Below the pieces are notes generated by a model, which searched no databases, was not told where the DNA came from, and saw nothing but the letters and a program-made list of their open reading frames with translations. The translations under genes and the position numbers were made by a program. Shown piece by piece: positions 1 through 8,670 of a DNA stretch of 64,000 nt. The stretch is from DATAJX01 sp964601735 (GTDB taxonomy: Bacteria > Pseudomonadota > Alphaproteobacteria > UBA2136 > UBA6156), in contig CAZROO010000005.1 of NCBI GenBank assembly GCA_964601735.1, positions 1 through 64,000 of the forward strand, in the 5' to 3' direction. Position 1 is the first letter of the stretch, and the number at the start of each line of letters is the position of its first letter.

Positions 1-6
1 TCGCAT
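1..6 (-). CDS. First two codons of a leftward gene cut by the window edge
   Basis: An ATG read on the minus strand at 6-4 is followed by CGA before the window ends. A perfect GGAGG ribosome binding site at 12-16 lies 5 bases upstream, and a good promoter lies at 124-151. The product cannot be named from two codons. Confidence 0.5.
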
Positions 7-117
7 GTTAACCTCCATGCGGTTTGAGTGATTCGGCCAATGGGCCGTTTGAAGAGTGAAACTCTCGGAAATCAGCCGTTAAGCAGACTCCTTTTAAAAC
101 GTATACAAATTAGTCGT
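7..117 (-). other. Structured 5' leader of the left-edge gene
   Basis: About 110 bases separate the predicted transcription start from the ATG at 6. Two small stem-loops are visible: CGGCC/GGCCG at 35-48 and GAGAGT paired with ACTCTT around 53-68. Long structured leaders are common in autoregulated ribosomal-protein or translation-factor operons, but nothing here identifies this one. It could simply be an untranslated leader. Confidence 0.35.
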
Positions 118-123
118 GGGGGC

Positions 124-151
124 TATATAGGTCGGCAAAGCCGCCTGTCAA
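124..151 (-). promoter_or_regulatory. Sigma-70-type promoter reading leftward
   Basis: On the minus strand, TTGACA (151-146) is followed after 16 bases by TATATA (129-124). This is among the best consensus matches in the window and points at the gene starting at position 6. Palindromic GTATAC sites flank it at 101-106 and 158-163. Confidence 0.7.
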
Positions 152-183
152 CCTTTTGTATACTATTTTTTTTCTAAAAGGAT

Positions 184-1089
184 TCAACCGCCGCAACGGG
201 GCAGTTCAAAATGGCGGTTTTTCCACACTTTCTCCCAATGACCGTTATGGGTCAAACCGTCCACGATTTCCATTTTGGTACAGGCCAGCCCCCCGGCGGC
301 GTCCATCACCTGCCGGGTCAGGGCGGGAGGAATAACCTCGTCCTTGCTCCCTACTATATGTAATACGGGTATCTGCGCCAGCCGCTGCGGGTATTTATAA
401 GGGCTGATGGCCGTCGGCATGGCCGAAGCCCCGTGCCAGGTATTGGTGGCAGCCGGGTCAATGTTCCCCGCCACGGTAATCACCCCCACCACCTGGGGCA
501 GCCGCTTGGCCACTTCCAGCGCAATGGCGGCCCCCCCACTGTAACCGATCAAAACCGCACGCTTGGCCGACACTTGCGCATCATTCATGCGCGCATAAGA
601 GCTGTTTTGTGCCACCGGAGCGCCACTCAACAGACGGGAAACAGCCATCACGTAACCATCCATCACACGCTCGTCAAAGCGCCCGCTGGTCCAGGTTTCG
701 GCGCTGCACGGCTGGCCCTTAAGCCCCACGTACTGGCAGGGACGCGCCAGGTAAACCACTGAAGCATCAGGCTTATCCGCTTCCGCCAGATAAAGCCCCA
801 CGGGCTTGTCCGGCGTCGGGTTGCCACTGGGCACACTCATAGTGATATACGCATGCCCATCCCCTTCAATGTAAATATGCGCGACATCGTTTTTCCCGCC
901 CCTTTCCGCCATTGTCAGCCACCACGGGCCCGCCTGGATACCCCCTACCCTAAAGCCGCTGTCACCGCGGTTGAAACGGTTATGATTCAAAGCATCAGAA
1001 AGTTCCGGAGCCCCTCCACAGGCCGAAAACATGAGAGGAAAAGCAAACAATGTGAGTATTTTAAAACACACTACCGATGATTTAAGCAT
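184..1089 (-). CDS. Alpha/beta-hydrolase-like lipoprotein
   Basis: 301 aa. The N-terminus has a hydrophobic segment ending in the lipobox-like MFSAC with Cys24, so the protein is probably lipidated and anchored to a membrane on the periplasmic side. The sequence IGYSGG places a nucleophile-elbow Ser at 184. Asp250 in GSKDEV and His281 or His284 near the C-terminus complete a plausible hydrolase triad. Substrate unknown; esterase or dienelactone-hydrolase-like proteins share this layout. An AGAGGAAG ribosome binding site precedes the ATG. It is divergent from the autotransporter gene, with 94 bases between them. Confidence 0.8.
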   Translation of the reverse strand: MLKSSVVCFKILTLFAFPLMFSACGGAPELSDALNHNRFNRGDSGFRVGGIQAGPWWLTMAERGGKNDVAHIYIEGDGHAYITMSVPSGNPTPDKPVGLYLAEADKPDASVVYLARPCQYVGLKGQPCSAETWTSGRFDERVMDGYVMAVSRLLSGAPVAQNSSYARMNDAQVSAKRAVLIGYSGGAAIALEVAKRLPQVVGVITVAGNIDPAATNTWHGASAMPTAISPYKYPQRLAQIPVLHIVGSKDEVIPPALTRQVMDAAGGLACTKMEIVDGLTHNGHWEKVWKNRHFELPRCGG

Positions 1090-1183
1090 TGAATTTTTCT
1101 TCCTCTATTGCCTGCACATAAGCGCTTCGCCAGTATGCGCACAAGTTTAAACAACGAACAACAAAACAGGAAAACCCCCACCA

Positions 1184-3667
1184 ATGACCCTCTCATTCCA
1201 CAAGGTGCTGCTTGCTACTACCGCTTTTGTCGCGGTTACTGCAGCCGCCAACGCTGCCACCACCGTCTATTCGGTCGGCCAAACCAGCAGCATCAGCAAC
1301 ACCGGCGCCAGCGATACCGTAGCCGTTTCCGGCGCCACCACCATCTCTGTCACGGGCCTTCCTGCGGTCGCTGTCAGCGGTACGGGTTCTTACACCCTTA
1401 ACACCAGCGCCAGCAGCGTTCTCACCAGCGACGCCACCAGCGGCACGGTCAGCCTCCAGCCCGACAACGGTCTTACCCTGGGCATGACCATCAACAACTC
1501 GGGTTCCATCATCAACACCGCCACCAACGGTTTCGCCATCAGCCTTACCCAGCCCAACGTCGGCGCCGCCGCCGTATCGGCCACCATCAACAACACCGGT
1601 ACTATCAGCGGCTCCATCGCCACCAGCGGTACGCTTAACATGACCAACGCCGGCACCCTTAACGGCAACGTCTTCCTGGGCGGCGCCAGCACCGTCAGCC
1701 AAACCGGCGGCACCATTACCGGCAACATCACCGGCGGCAGCTCGGCCGATACCTACAGCCAAACCGGCGGTACCCTCAATGGCGACGTCAACCTCGGCGC
1801 GGGAGCCAACACCATCAACATGAGCGGCGGCACGGTTTCCGGCACCCTGGGCCTCGGCACGGGCACTGGTGTGGTCAACTACACCGGCGGTACGGTCAAA
1901 GATATCAGCGGTACGGGCAACAGCAGTGTGCTGAACGTTTCCGGCAGCCGGGTCTGGAACCTGACCGGCAACGTGGTCGGCTTCAACACCATCAACATCA
2001 GCAACACCACGGTTAACCTCAACGGTACCCAGGGCACCTTTACCGGCACCGACCACGACATCAACATCGGCACCAATGGCTCGCTGAACGTCACCAGCGC
2101 CACTGCCGGTTTCGGTCTGTTCGGCAACAGCAACATCAACGTCAGCGGCACCCTGGCCCTGACCAACGGCGGGTACATCGTCAACGACTCCGGCTCCACC
2201 GGCACCCTCAACGTCAACAGCGGCGGCTCTCTCTTTATCGACTCGGGCAGTAACCTCAACACCGACAAGCTCGGTAGCCTCGGCAAACTCACCATCGGCG
2301 TGGGCACCTCGCAAACCACGGGCGTCCTCAACGTCACCAATGGCGCTGCAGTGCTCACCGACACCTCGTTGACCATCGCGCTCAACAGCAGCGCGGGCCT
2401 CATCGCCAACGGCACCAGCTACACCATCATCACCGGCAACGCCAGCGACGCTTCCGCCCCCATCCTGACATCTTCGCAGGCGGGCGTGTACAGCTTCGTC
2501 GTCAGTCGCACCTCGGGTGGCAACAACGTCAGCCTTACCATCAACCGCACCGCCACCTCCAACCTGGTCAGCTCCGAATCCGGCAAGGGCGCAGCCAACG
2601 TCATCGACGCCGTCACCACCCCGACCGGCGACCTCAAGACCATCCAAAACACCATCGGCAATCAAACCACTGCCGCTGGTGTCGATAATGTGGTCAACTC
2701 GCTGGCCCCGGCCACCGATACCGGTGTCGGCATGGCCTCGCTCGACATCGGCAACCAGAGCAACAACAACATCAATGCCCGCCTGGCCTCGCTCCGCGGC
2801 AGCGCCCTCACAGGCATCGCAACCGGCGACAAGGTCTCGGCAGGCCACATGTGGTTGCAAGGCTTCGGCAACGTCACCAACCAGGACAACCGCAACGGCG
2901 ACTTCGGCTATAACGCCAATACCGCCGGCGCCACCGCCGGGGTCGACACCGACACCCTCGTCGATGGCATGACCACCGGTATGGCCTTCACCTACGGCGC
3001 CTCCAACGTCAACAGCAAGTCCAGCAACGACGCCCATACCGACATCAACAGCTACATGGGCACGCTGTACGGCTCCAAGGTTCTGGAAGACGGCTACTTC
3101 CTCAACGGTCAACTGGCCTACGCCTACAATACCTTCGACAGCAAGCGTAACGTGGTTGGCTTCAGCAGCAGCACCGACGGCAGCTGGCACGGTAGCCAAT
3201 ACTCCGCCCGCGCCGAAGCTGGCCGCGACTTCAAGTACGAAAACTGGCTGCTGACCCCGCTGGCCAGCGCCCAGTACACCTTGCTCGATCAAAAGAGCTA
3301 TACCGAGTCCGGCCCGGCCGCTCTCACGGTCAACCCGGATAACCTCTCGGCGCTCGACCTCGGTATCGGTGCCGAAGCTGGTTATAACTTCATGACCGAC
3401 AACGGTGGCGCCCTCCGCCCCCGTGCCCGCGCCAAGTTCAACTATCGCGCCGGTGACACCCAAATGCAAACCACCAGCAACTTCGTGGCCGGCGGCACGG
3501 CATTCACCACCAACGGCATCAGCGCCGACCGCGGCTCTGTCGACCTCGGTGCCGGGGTGCTGCTCACCAGCGCCGACGGCGTGGACTTCAGCATCGACTA
3601 CGATGCCGACATCCGCAGCTCGTCCACCGGTCACACCGGCCAGGTCAAGGTCAAGTGGCCGTTCTAA
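1184..3667 (+). CDS. Autotransporter (type Va) with beta-helical passenger
   Basis: 827 aa. A Sec signal peptide (cleavage near residues 24-25, ANA/AT) exports the protein. Residues about 30-460 are rich in Ser, Thr, Asn and Gly with recurring TGGT-type turns, as in beta-helical passengers. From about residue 550 the sequence turns into alternating aromatic strands and ends in WPF, the C-terminal Phe typical of an autotransporter beta-barrel recognised by the BAM complex. No cysteine is visible. The start is supported by an AGGAAA site 9 bases upstream. A strong terminator follows directly, so it is a single-gene unit. The passenger function (adhesin or other) cannot be told. Confidence 0.92.
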   Translation: MTLSFHKVLLATTAFVAVTAAANAATTVYSVGQTSSISNTGASDTVAVSGATTISVTGLPAVAVSGTGSYTLNTSASSVLTSDATSGTVSLQPDNGLTLGMTINNSGSIINTATNGFAISLTQPNVGAAAVSATINNTGTISGSIATSGTLNMTNAGTLNGNVFLGGASTVSQTGGTITGNITGGSSADTYSQTGGTLNGDVNLGAGANTINMSGGTVSGTLGLGTGTGVVNYTGGTVKDISGTGNSSVLNVSGSRVWNLTGNVVGFNTINISNTTVNLNGTQGTFTGTDHDINIGTNGSLNVTSATAGFGLFGNSNINVSGTLALTNGGYIVNDSGSTGTLNVNSGGSLFIDSGSNLNTDKLGSLGKLTIGVGTSQTTGVLNVTNGAAVLTDTSLTIALNSSAGLIANGTSYTIITGNASDASAPILTSSQAGVYSFVVSRTSGGNNVSLTINRTATSNLVSSESGKGAANVIDAVTTPTGDLKTIQNTIGNQTTAAGVDNVVNSLAPATDTGVGMASLDIGNQSNNNINARLASLRGSALTGIATGDKVSAGHMWLQGFGNVTNQDNRNGDFGYNANTAGATAGVDTDTLVDGMTTGMAFTYGASNVNSKSSNDAHTDINSYMGTLYGSKVLEDGYFLNGQLAYAYNTFDSKRNVVGFSSSTDGSWHGSQYSARAEAGRDFKYENWLLTPLASAQYTLLDQKSYTESGPAALTVNPDNLSALDLGIGAEAGYNFMTDNGGALRPRARAKFNYRAGDTQMQTTSNFVAGGTAFTTNGISADRGSVDLGAGVLLTSADGVDFSIDYDADIRSSSTGHTGQVKVKWPF

Positions 3668-3681
3668 AAACCACCTGCCCG

Positions 3682-3707
3682 AAAAAGGGCCCTCTGGGGC
3701 CCTTTTT
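3682..3707 (+). terminator. Rho-independent terminator after the autotransporter
   Basis: AAAAAGGGCCC, a TCTG loop and GGGCCCTTTTT form an 11-bp stem with a T tract. Confidence 0.9.
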
Positions 3708-3714
3708 CATGCCC

Positions 3715-3743
3715 TTGACCTTGTAAAAAGGAAAATCTAGGGT
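3715..3743 (+). promoter_or_regulatory. Promoter for the 69-aa orphan
   Basis: TTGACC, 17 bases, TAGGGT. The same -10 hexamer with a 17-base spacer is seen ahead of lptF and ssb, which suggests it is a normal housekeeping variant here. Confidence 0.55.
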
Positions 3744-3791
3744 GCCGCCATCGTTTACCCGAACCATCTTGTCCCCGACCGGAGAACCATC

Positions 3792-4001
3792 ATGTTCGAT
3801 TCCCGCTCTGATGAAACCGCGTTTGAACAGACCGTTAAAAATATAGAAACCGACAATGAGCGGGTGAGAAGAAAGTTCGCCACCGCTGCCGCCCGCAACG
3901 GCCTGCTCGATGAACTCTTGAAAGAAAACCCTGCATTAAAAGACCGTCTTGAAAGGAAAATCCAAGCCAAACTGGCAAGCACGGAGAAAAAGGGCGCATA
4001 G
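3792..4001 (+). CDS. Small charged helical protein, unknown
   Basis: 69 aa, strongly charged and predicted helical, no cysteine and no membrane segment. A GGAGA ribosome binding site lies 6 bases upstream and a promoter at 3715-3743. The terminator stem begins inside the last codons, so the residues EKKGA are encoded by the hairpin. Its own promoter and terminator support a real monocistronic gene. I do not recognise the family. Confidence 0.7.
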   Translation: MFDSRSDETAFEQTVKNIETDNERVRRKFATAAARNGLLDELLKENPALKDRLERKIQAKLASTEKKGA

Positions 4002-4010
4002 CCCTTTTTC
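3987..4010 (+). terminator. Terminator overlapping the 3' end of the 69-aa gene
   Basis: AAAAAGGGC, GCATA loop, GCCCTTTTT. The stop codon (3999-4001) lies in the loop and descending arm. Confidence 0.8.
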
Positions 4011-4060
4011 TGTTTAGGGGCTTGGCGTGCCGGAGCTAATAGGGTAAACCCCCAGCCGGT

Positions 4061-4137
4061 CGGGGTGTAGCGCAGCCTGGTAGCGCGCTTCGTTCGGGAC
4101 GAAAAGACCGAAGGTTCGAATCCTTTCACCCCGACCA
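4061..4137 (+). tRNA. tRNA-Pro (anticodon CGG)
   Basis: 77 bases fold as a cloverleaf. The acceptor arm is CGGGGTG with CACCCCG, starting with the C1-G72 pair and A73 usual for proline tRNA. The D-stem is GCGC/GCGC. The anticodon loop TTCGGGA has CGG at 4095-4097, and the T-loop is TTCGAAT. CCA is encoded at 4135-4137. The outermost anticodon-stem pair is C-A, a minor flaw. Confidence 0.95.
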
Positions 4138-4138
4138 G

Positions 4139-4167
4139 AATAAAGCCCCCTAAATGGGGGCTTTATT
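4139..4167 (+). terminator. Terminator after tRNA-Pro
   Basis: AATAAAGCCCCC, TAAAT, GGGGGCTTTATT: a 12-bp perfect stem starting two bases after the tRNA. Confidence 0.88.
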
Positions 4168-4194
4168 CAGATAACACGTCATGCGCAACCCTAA

Positions 4195-4222
4195 AAAATC
4201 AGGCCCCATAGGGCCCGATTTT
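4195..4222 (-). terminator. Terminator for the AsmA-family gene
   Basis: AAAATC and GGCCC pair with GGGCC and GATTTT around a CATA loop. It sits 9 bases past the stop of the leftward gene. Confidence 0.8.
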
Positions 4223-4230
4223 AAAGGAGT

Positions 4231-6873
4231 CTACTTCCCTAAGTTCTTCAGCAAATTCCCGACCCCTTTCTGGATCATCTGCTGGGTTTCCGAGGTGTTG
4301 ACGCCCTGCCCGCTCAGCACGCCGCCAACGGCGGTACCGATGTTTCCGGCCTTTTCGCCACCCACGTTCAGCACCTTCAGGCCTTCCTTCACCAGCCGCC
4401 CGCTCAGCTTGTTGATGAACGCCGGGTCAGGCCCGATGGAAGGCGCGCTGAGGCTGCCCTTGATCAGCACCGGCACGGCAATCTGGTTGCTGGCCGCCAC
4501 CTGCGGGGTCAGCGTGTAGTCAATGCTCCACGCCCCGATGTTGATATCACCCGTCCCCACGGCACTGAACGCCCCATCGGTCACCAGGTTAAACTCCTTG
4601 GTTTTGGCGTTACCACCCGCAATGTCGTAGCTTGCCACAAACTTCTGGATTTTCCCCTCGCCGTTGCTGGCCGGGGCATTGCCGTTCAGCAACCGCTCAA
4701 TGTTGCTCATACCGCCAAGCAGGTTGGTGTAGGGTATCTTCCCGCTGGTGGCGTTCACCGCCAGAGTGCCCTTCAAGGCACTGGCCAGCGCCTGGCTGCT
4801 CGCGCCGGTCGAGGTGATGTTCGCATCCACGTTCACCGGCAGCACAACGCCTTTCTGCTGGAGCGTCGGTACAAACTTTTCCACCGGCACGTTCTTCACC
4901 GTCACCACCAGGCTCAATTCGGGCGTGCCGGTATGGGTCAGGCTGCCGTTCACCAGGGCGTTGCCACCCGCCAGCGCGGCACTCATGTTGTTCAGGCTCA
5001 ACTTGCCGGCGGTATTCACCATGTTGCCTTTAAAGGTCGTTATCGGCCAGCGGGCACAGCTCAGGTTGGCCACATCCACGTCAAAGGTGAAAGTCCACTT
5101 CTTCAACGCGCCCAAATCAATCGGCGTGCTGTTGAACGGCGAACCCGTCCCTGCCGCGCCACCACCCTGCGCCGCGGCAGCCTTGGTAGCCGCCGAAGCC
5201 GCCGTGGGCGCGCACGGCCCCAGCGCGGTCAGGTCAAGACGCTTCACGTTCAGGTTGGCCTTCACATCACCCGGTGCATTGCCGCTGGGCGGCGTCATCT
5301 GCGCCATGCCGGTGGCTTCCACCAGGTTGGGCAGGTTCACGCTCAAGTTCCGCAGTTCAATGGTCTTGTCGCCGGCAATGTCGGCTTTCACGGTAAACCG
5401 CGAACTCGGCAGCTGCGTGCTGGCCACGCCAAAGCCGCTGGCGGCAGCCTTCATGTCGTTACCGCTCACGTCAAGGCTGCCGTTCACCAGCGGCACCGGA
5501 CCACCCAGCGTCACAGTAGCTTTCACGTTGGCGCTCAGCAGATTGCCAAGGCTCAGGCTCAGGTCAGGAATATTCCAATCATCCCCACCCTTGAAGCTCG
5601 TTCCCATCGCCAGCGGTTGCGCCGGCAACTCATGGCTCACGCCAAAGGCCTGACCCAGCGCCCGGGCACTGGCCGCGCGCACGTTAACCTGGCCTTCCAT
5701 CTTCGGCGTCTTGCCGGGCCGCGGCGTCACGATCACATTGCCGCCCAGGCTGGCAATGTTGGTCAATTGGGCCGAAATATTGGTGAGCTTGATCACGTTA
5801 TCCCCCGCCAGCGTGGTTTGCAGGCTAAACGGGCTGGCCGGAATACTCGGGTTCGAGGTCCCCGTCCCCAGCGCCGCCAACGCGCGCAGGTTGTTGCCCT
5901 GCACCTGAAGGGTACCCTTGGCGCTCGGCTTGTCGCCGGTCTTCACCGCCAGCTCGCCGCCCGCATTCAGCAGGTCGCCCATCTTCAACGCAAAGGCCGA
6001 AAGGTCAATCTCGTCGCCGCCCAACGCCACATGGCCGGTCAGGCTCAGCGGGGCGCTCGGAACGCCCGCAGGCGCGGTACCCAGCGCCGCCACGTAGGTG
6101 GCGCGCACGTCGGGGCTCTGCACGTTGATGTCACCCCGGTAGCTCTGGCGGTTATCAATTTCGCCCTGGGCGTTCAGGCGCAGGTTGGCCAGCGTCAACG
6201 CCACCTTAATCGGCGCCTTGTCCAGGTTGGTGGCATCCACTTCCACCTTCGATTCCAACGGCTGGTTGTTGATGGTACCCTTCATCGCCAGCGTGGTGTG
6301 CGCCAGGTCATGAGCATCGGTCTGCACGTTCAGGCCACGCACGTTCACATTGCGGCCGGTGGTTTCATCAATGTAGGTGGCATTCAGGTTGGATATATTG
6401 GCCTGGCCTAGCGCCATCTTAAAGCTGCCGTCACGGCCGGAAGATTTGGCCGCGACCTTCGCACCTTCAGCCTCGCTACCCGGCATTTCCCAGTTGGCGG
6501 CACCTTTTTTGGGCTTGTACAAATAAATCGTCGGGTTCTGGAGGCTTACGTTTTCCAGCACCATGCCTTTCCACAACATCGGCACGCTACCCCAACGCAT
6601 TACAATGTCGGTCTTGTCGGCCTCAAACAGCGGCTTGCCACCCTGCGGCCCCACCACGGTCAGCTTACCCGCATGAATTTCAGGGTTGGGGAATAATTTC
6701 ACCGACACCGGCCCCTGCGCCGCCACGTCCACATGGCCGTACTGCTTGGCCAGTTTAATCGCCAGCGGACCAAGGTCTGCATGCTGCAGGTAAACAATCA
6801 ACCCGCCGCCCACAACCACGGTCAGCGCCAACAAGCCAATAACCGTGTAACCCAAACCCTTGACCAAACGCAT
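4231..6873 (-). CDS. AsmA family protein
   Basis: 880 aa. One N-terminal membrane anchor (about residues 9-29) is followed by a long periplasmic region. An AsmA N-terminal domain with the usual LFPNPEI and NPTIYLYK-type stretches fills roughly the first 130 residues. The rest is low-complexity beta-rich repeats, and an AsmA-like C-terminal part includes the GTGDINIG and TPQVAAS stretches. Members of this family span the envelope and are implicated in phospholipid transport and outer-membrane assembly. It stands 53 bases downstream of the rluC-like gene and may belong to that operon. Confidence 0.88.
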   Translation of the reverse strand: MRLVKGLGYTVIGLLALTVVVGGGLIVYLQHADLGPLAIKLAKQYGHVDVAAQGPVSVKLFPNPEIHAGKLTVVGPQGGKPLFEADKTDIVMRWGSVPMLWKGMVLENVSLQNPTIYLYKPKKGAANWEMPGSEAEGAKVAAKSSGRDGSFKMALGQANISNLNATYIDETTGRNVNVRGLNVQTDAHDLAHTTLAMKGTINNQPLESKVEVDATNLDKAPIKVALTLANLRLNAQGEIDNRQSYRGDINVQSPDVRATYVAALGTAPAGVPSAPLSLTGHVALGGDEIDLSAFALKMGDLLNAGGELAVKTGDKPSAKGTLQVQGNNLRALAALGTGTSNPSIPASPFSLQTTLAGDNVIKLTNISAQLTNIASLGGNVIVTPRPGKTPKMEGQVNVRAASARALGQAFGVSHELPAQPLAMGTSFKGGDDWNIPDLSLSLGNLLSANVKATVTLGGPVPLVNGSLDVSGNDMKAAASGFGVASTQLPSSRFTVKADIAGDKTIELRNLSVNLPNLVEATGMAQMTPPSGNAPGDVKANLNVKRLDLTALGPCAPTAASAATKAAAAQGGGAAGTGSPFNSTPIDLGALKKWTFTFDVDVANLSCARWPITTFKGNMVNTAGKLSLNNMSAALAGGNALVNGSLTHTGTPELSLVVTVKNVPVEKFVPTLQQKGVVLPVNVDANITSTGASSQALASALKGTLAVNATSGKIPYTNLLGGMSNIERLLNGNAPASNGEGKIQKFVASYDIAGGNAKTKEFNLVTDGAFSAVGTGDINIGAWSIDYTLTPQVAASNQIAVPVLIKGSLSAPSIGPDPAFINKLSGRLVKEGLKVLNVGGEKAGNIGTAVGGVLSGQGVNTSETQQMIQKGVGNLLKNLGK

Positions 6874-6926
6874 ATGTGTATTCCCTTTTTAAGTAAGCGC
6901 TAGGCTCTCACGCCAACGCCAAATGG

Positions 6927-7859
6927 TCAACGCCGCAAGGCGGCAAAAGCTGTCGGCAAAGGCGCCTCTAAATGGAGAGGCTCGTCCGTCGCCGGCTGCC
7001 TCAGCACCAGCTTCCACGCATGAAGGTACAGCGTATTCGGCGTCTGCAGCGCGCGGGCCGCCTCGCGGGCGTCCGAACCGCCATACTTGTCGTCGCCCAC
7101 CAGCGGCAGGCCAATGTGCGCCATGTGGACGCGAATCTGGTTCATCCGACCGGTCAGCGGCTCGGCTTCAATCAAATGGATGTCCGGGGCAATGCTCTCC
7201 ACTACTTTCCACCGCGTCTGCGCGCTGTCGCCCTGAGGGCTCACCACCGCCATCGGCCCGCGCTTCAATATCGGCGCATCAATCAAGCCTTCTTTACCGG
7301 GCAATTTGCCCATGCACAGCGCCAGATAGGTTTTCTTCACTTCACGGCCCGCAAACTGCGTCATCAGCGCCGCCGCGGTGGTGCGGTTTTTGGCCAGAAC
7401 AATCAGCCCGGTGGTTTCGCGGTCAAGCCGGTGAACCAGTTTCGGCGGCTTATCAGGCCACAGCGCGGTCACAATCCGGTCGAGGCTGCGGGTCTGCCCG
7501 CCACCGGCCTGGGCGGGCAAACCGGCGGGCTTGCTGAATACAAGCAGTTGCTTGTCCTCATACACCAACCCGTCGGTGAACATCTTTTTGTCGGCGTTGG
7601 TGGCCACGTAGTTCTTGCTGTCGCGGCTTTCGGTGCGAGGCCCGCCCGCCAATACGGTTTGCGGCGGCAGCCTCACGGTATCGCCCGCCGCTACGCGCGC
7701 CTCGGCCTTGGCGCGCTTGCCGTTGATGCGCACATCCCCCTTGCGCAGCCACTTCTGAAGCGCCGCATACGGAATCTGCGGCAACACCTTCTTCAGCAAC
7801 CGGTCAAGCCGCTGGCCGTCGTCGGCCTCGCCAATCTTCAGTAACGTCGGCTCAGCCAT
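6927..7859 (-). CDS. rluC: RluA-family 23S rRNA pseudouridine synthase (RluC-like)
   Basis: 310 aa. An N-terminal S4 RNA-binding domain (about 1-66) is joined to a RluA-type catalytic domain. The motif HRLDRETTG places the catalytic Asp at 146. Length and S4 domain match RluC/RluD; RluC is my best guess because of the compact S4 region, but RluD-type specificity cannot be excluded. Its start overlaps the stop of the upstream hydrolase by 8 bases, showing translational coupling. Confidence 0.9.
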   Translation of the reverse strand: MAEPTLLKIGEADDGQRLDRLLKKVLPQIPYAALQKWLRKGDVRINGKRAKAEARVAAGDTVRLPPQTVLAGGPRTESRDSKNYVATNADKKMFTDGLVYEDKQLLVFSKPAGLPAQAGGGQTRSLDRIVTALWPDKPPKLVHRLDRETTGLIVLAKNRTTAAALMTQFAGREVKKTYLALCMGKLPGKEGLIDAPILKRGPMAVVSPQGDSAQTRWKVVESIAPDIHLIEAEPLTGRMNQIRVHMAHIGLPLVGDDKYGGSDAREAARALQTPNTLYLHAWKLVLRQPATDEPLHLEAPLPTAFAALRR

Positions 7860-8670
7860 GTCGCGTAAGAATCTCCTTCAATCTCGACCACATACCGGTC
7901 GGCTGAGACGCTTCTACCCGCAAACCAGCGCCATCGCCAGCTAAAAAGCCCTTCACATAACTCCAGAATTTCTCATGCTCCAGCATGGGGAAGTGCCCAA
8001 CCCCATGCAGTTCAATGTACCGCGCATCCGGCAAATACCCCGCCAGCTCCCTGCCGCTTTGCGCGCTCACCAGCACGTCGTCGCTGCCATGAATCACCAG
8101 CGCCGGCACGTTCAGCTTGCGTATCCAGCGCTGGCTGCTGAACGCCCCGCCCGCGGTCAGGTGCGCCAGGCTCACCGAGCCCGCCGGCAAATGCGCCGTA
8201 CGCTGCTTGATGAACTCACCATACAAATGCGGGTGATGCGTCACAAACCGCTTGCCGAACAGCACTTTCATCCCCTCGAGAGGCTCATGCTCAATCAGTT
8301 GGTTGAACTCCCAAAACCCCATTTTAATCTTCCCCGGCATGGCGGCCACATCGCGCGTGGTACCCGGCTGCCCGGCGCTGGTGCTCACCAGTATCAGCCG
8401 GTTTACCCGGTCGGGAGACATCTGCACCAGCTCCTGCGCTGCAAACCCGCCCATGCTGTGGCCCAGAATGTCCGCCTGCCAGATGTTATGCAAATCCATG
8501 TAGCGCAGCACTTCCCGCGCATAGGCCTTGGGCGTGAACGGCAACGTCAGCGGCAGCATCTTGCCCACCCCCGGCGGATCGAGCCGCACCACCTCAACAT
8601 CCTTCAACTCGCGCGCGCCCTCAAACAGGTACGCTCCGCTATTCACCCCAGGCAGAATAATCAGCTTCAC
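7852..8670 (-). CDS. Alpha/beta hydrolase
   Basis: 272 aa, cytoplasmic, no signal peptide. GHSMGG gives nucleophile Ser72, HGSDD an acidic residue and GVGHFPMLEH the catalytic His. Typical of the large lipase/esterase/lactonase superfamily; the substrate is not predictable. It overlaps rarA by 4 bases upstream and the rluC-like gene by 8 bases downstream. Confidence 0.85.
   Translation of the reverse strand: MKLIILPGVNSGAYLFEGARELKDVEVVRLDPPGVGKMLPLTLPFTPKAYAREVLRYMDLHNIWQADILGHSMGGFAAQELVQMSPDRVNRLILVSTSAGQPGTTRDVAAMPGKIKMGFWEFNQLIEHEPLEGMKVLFGKRFVTHHPHLYGEFIKQRTAHLPAGSVSLAHLTAGGAFSSQRWIRKLNVPALVIHGSDDVLVSAQSGRELAGYLPDARYIELHGVGHFPMLEHEKFWSYVKGFLAGDGAGLRVEASQPTGMWSRLKEILTRHG

Noticed and set aside
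1193..3634. Very long open frame opposite the autotransporter
   Set aside because: It mirrors the low-complexity, GC-rich autotransporter codons, has no domain or ribosome binding site, and the plus-strand gene is certain.
4933..6411. Long open frame opposite the AsmA-family gene
   Set aside because: An antisense shadow rich in Arg, His and Gln, typical of reverse reading of GC-rich genes.
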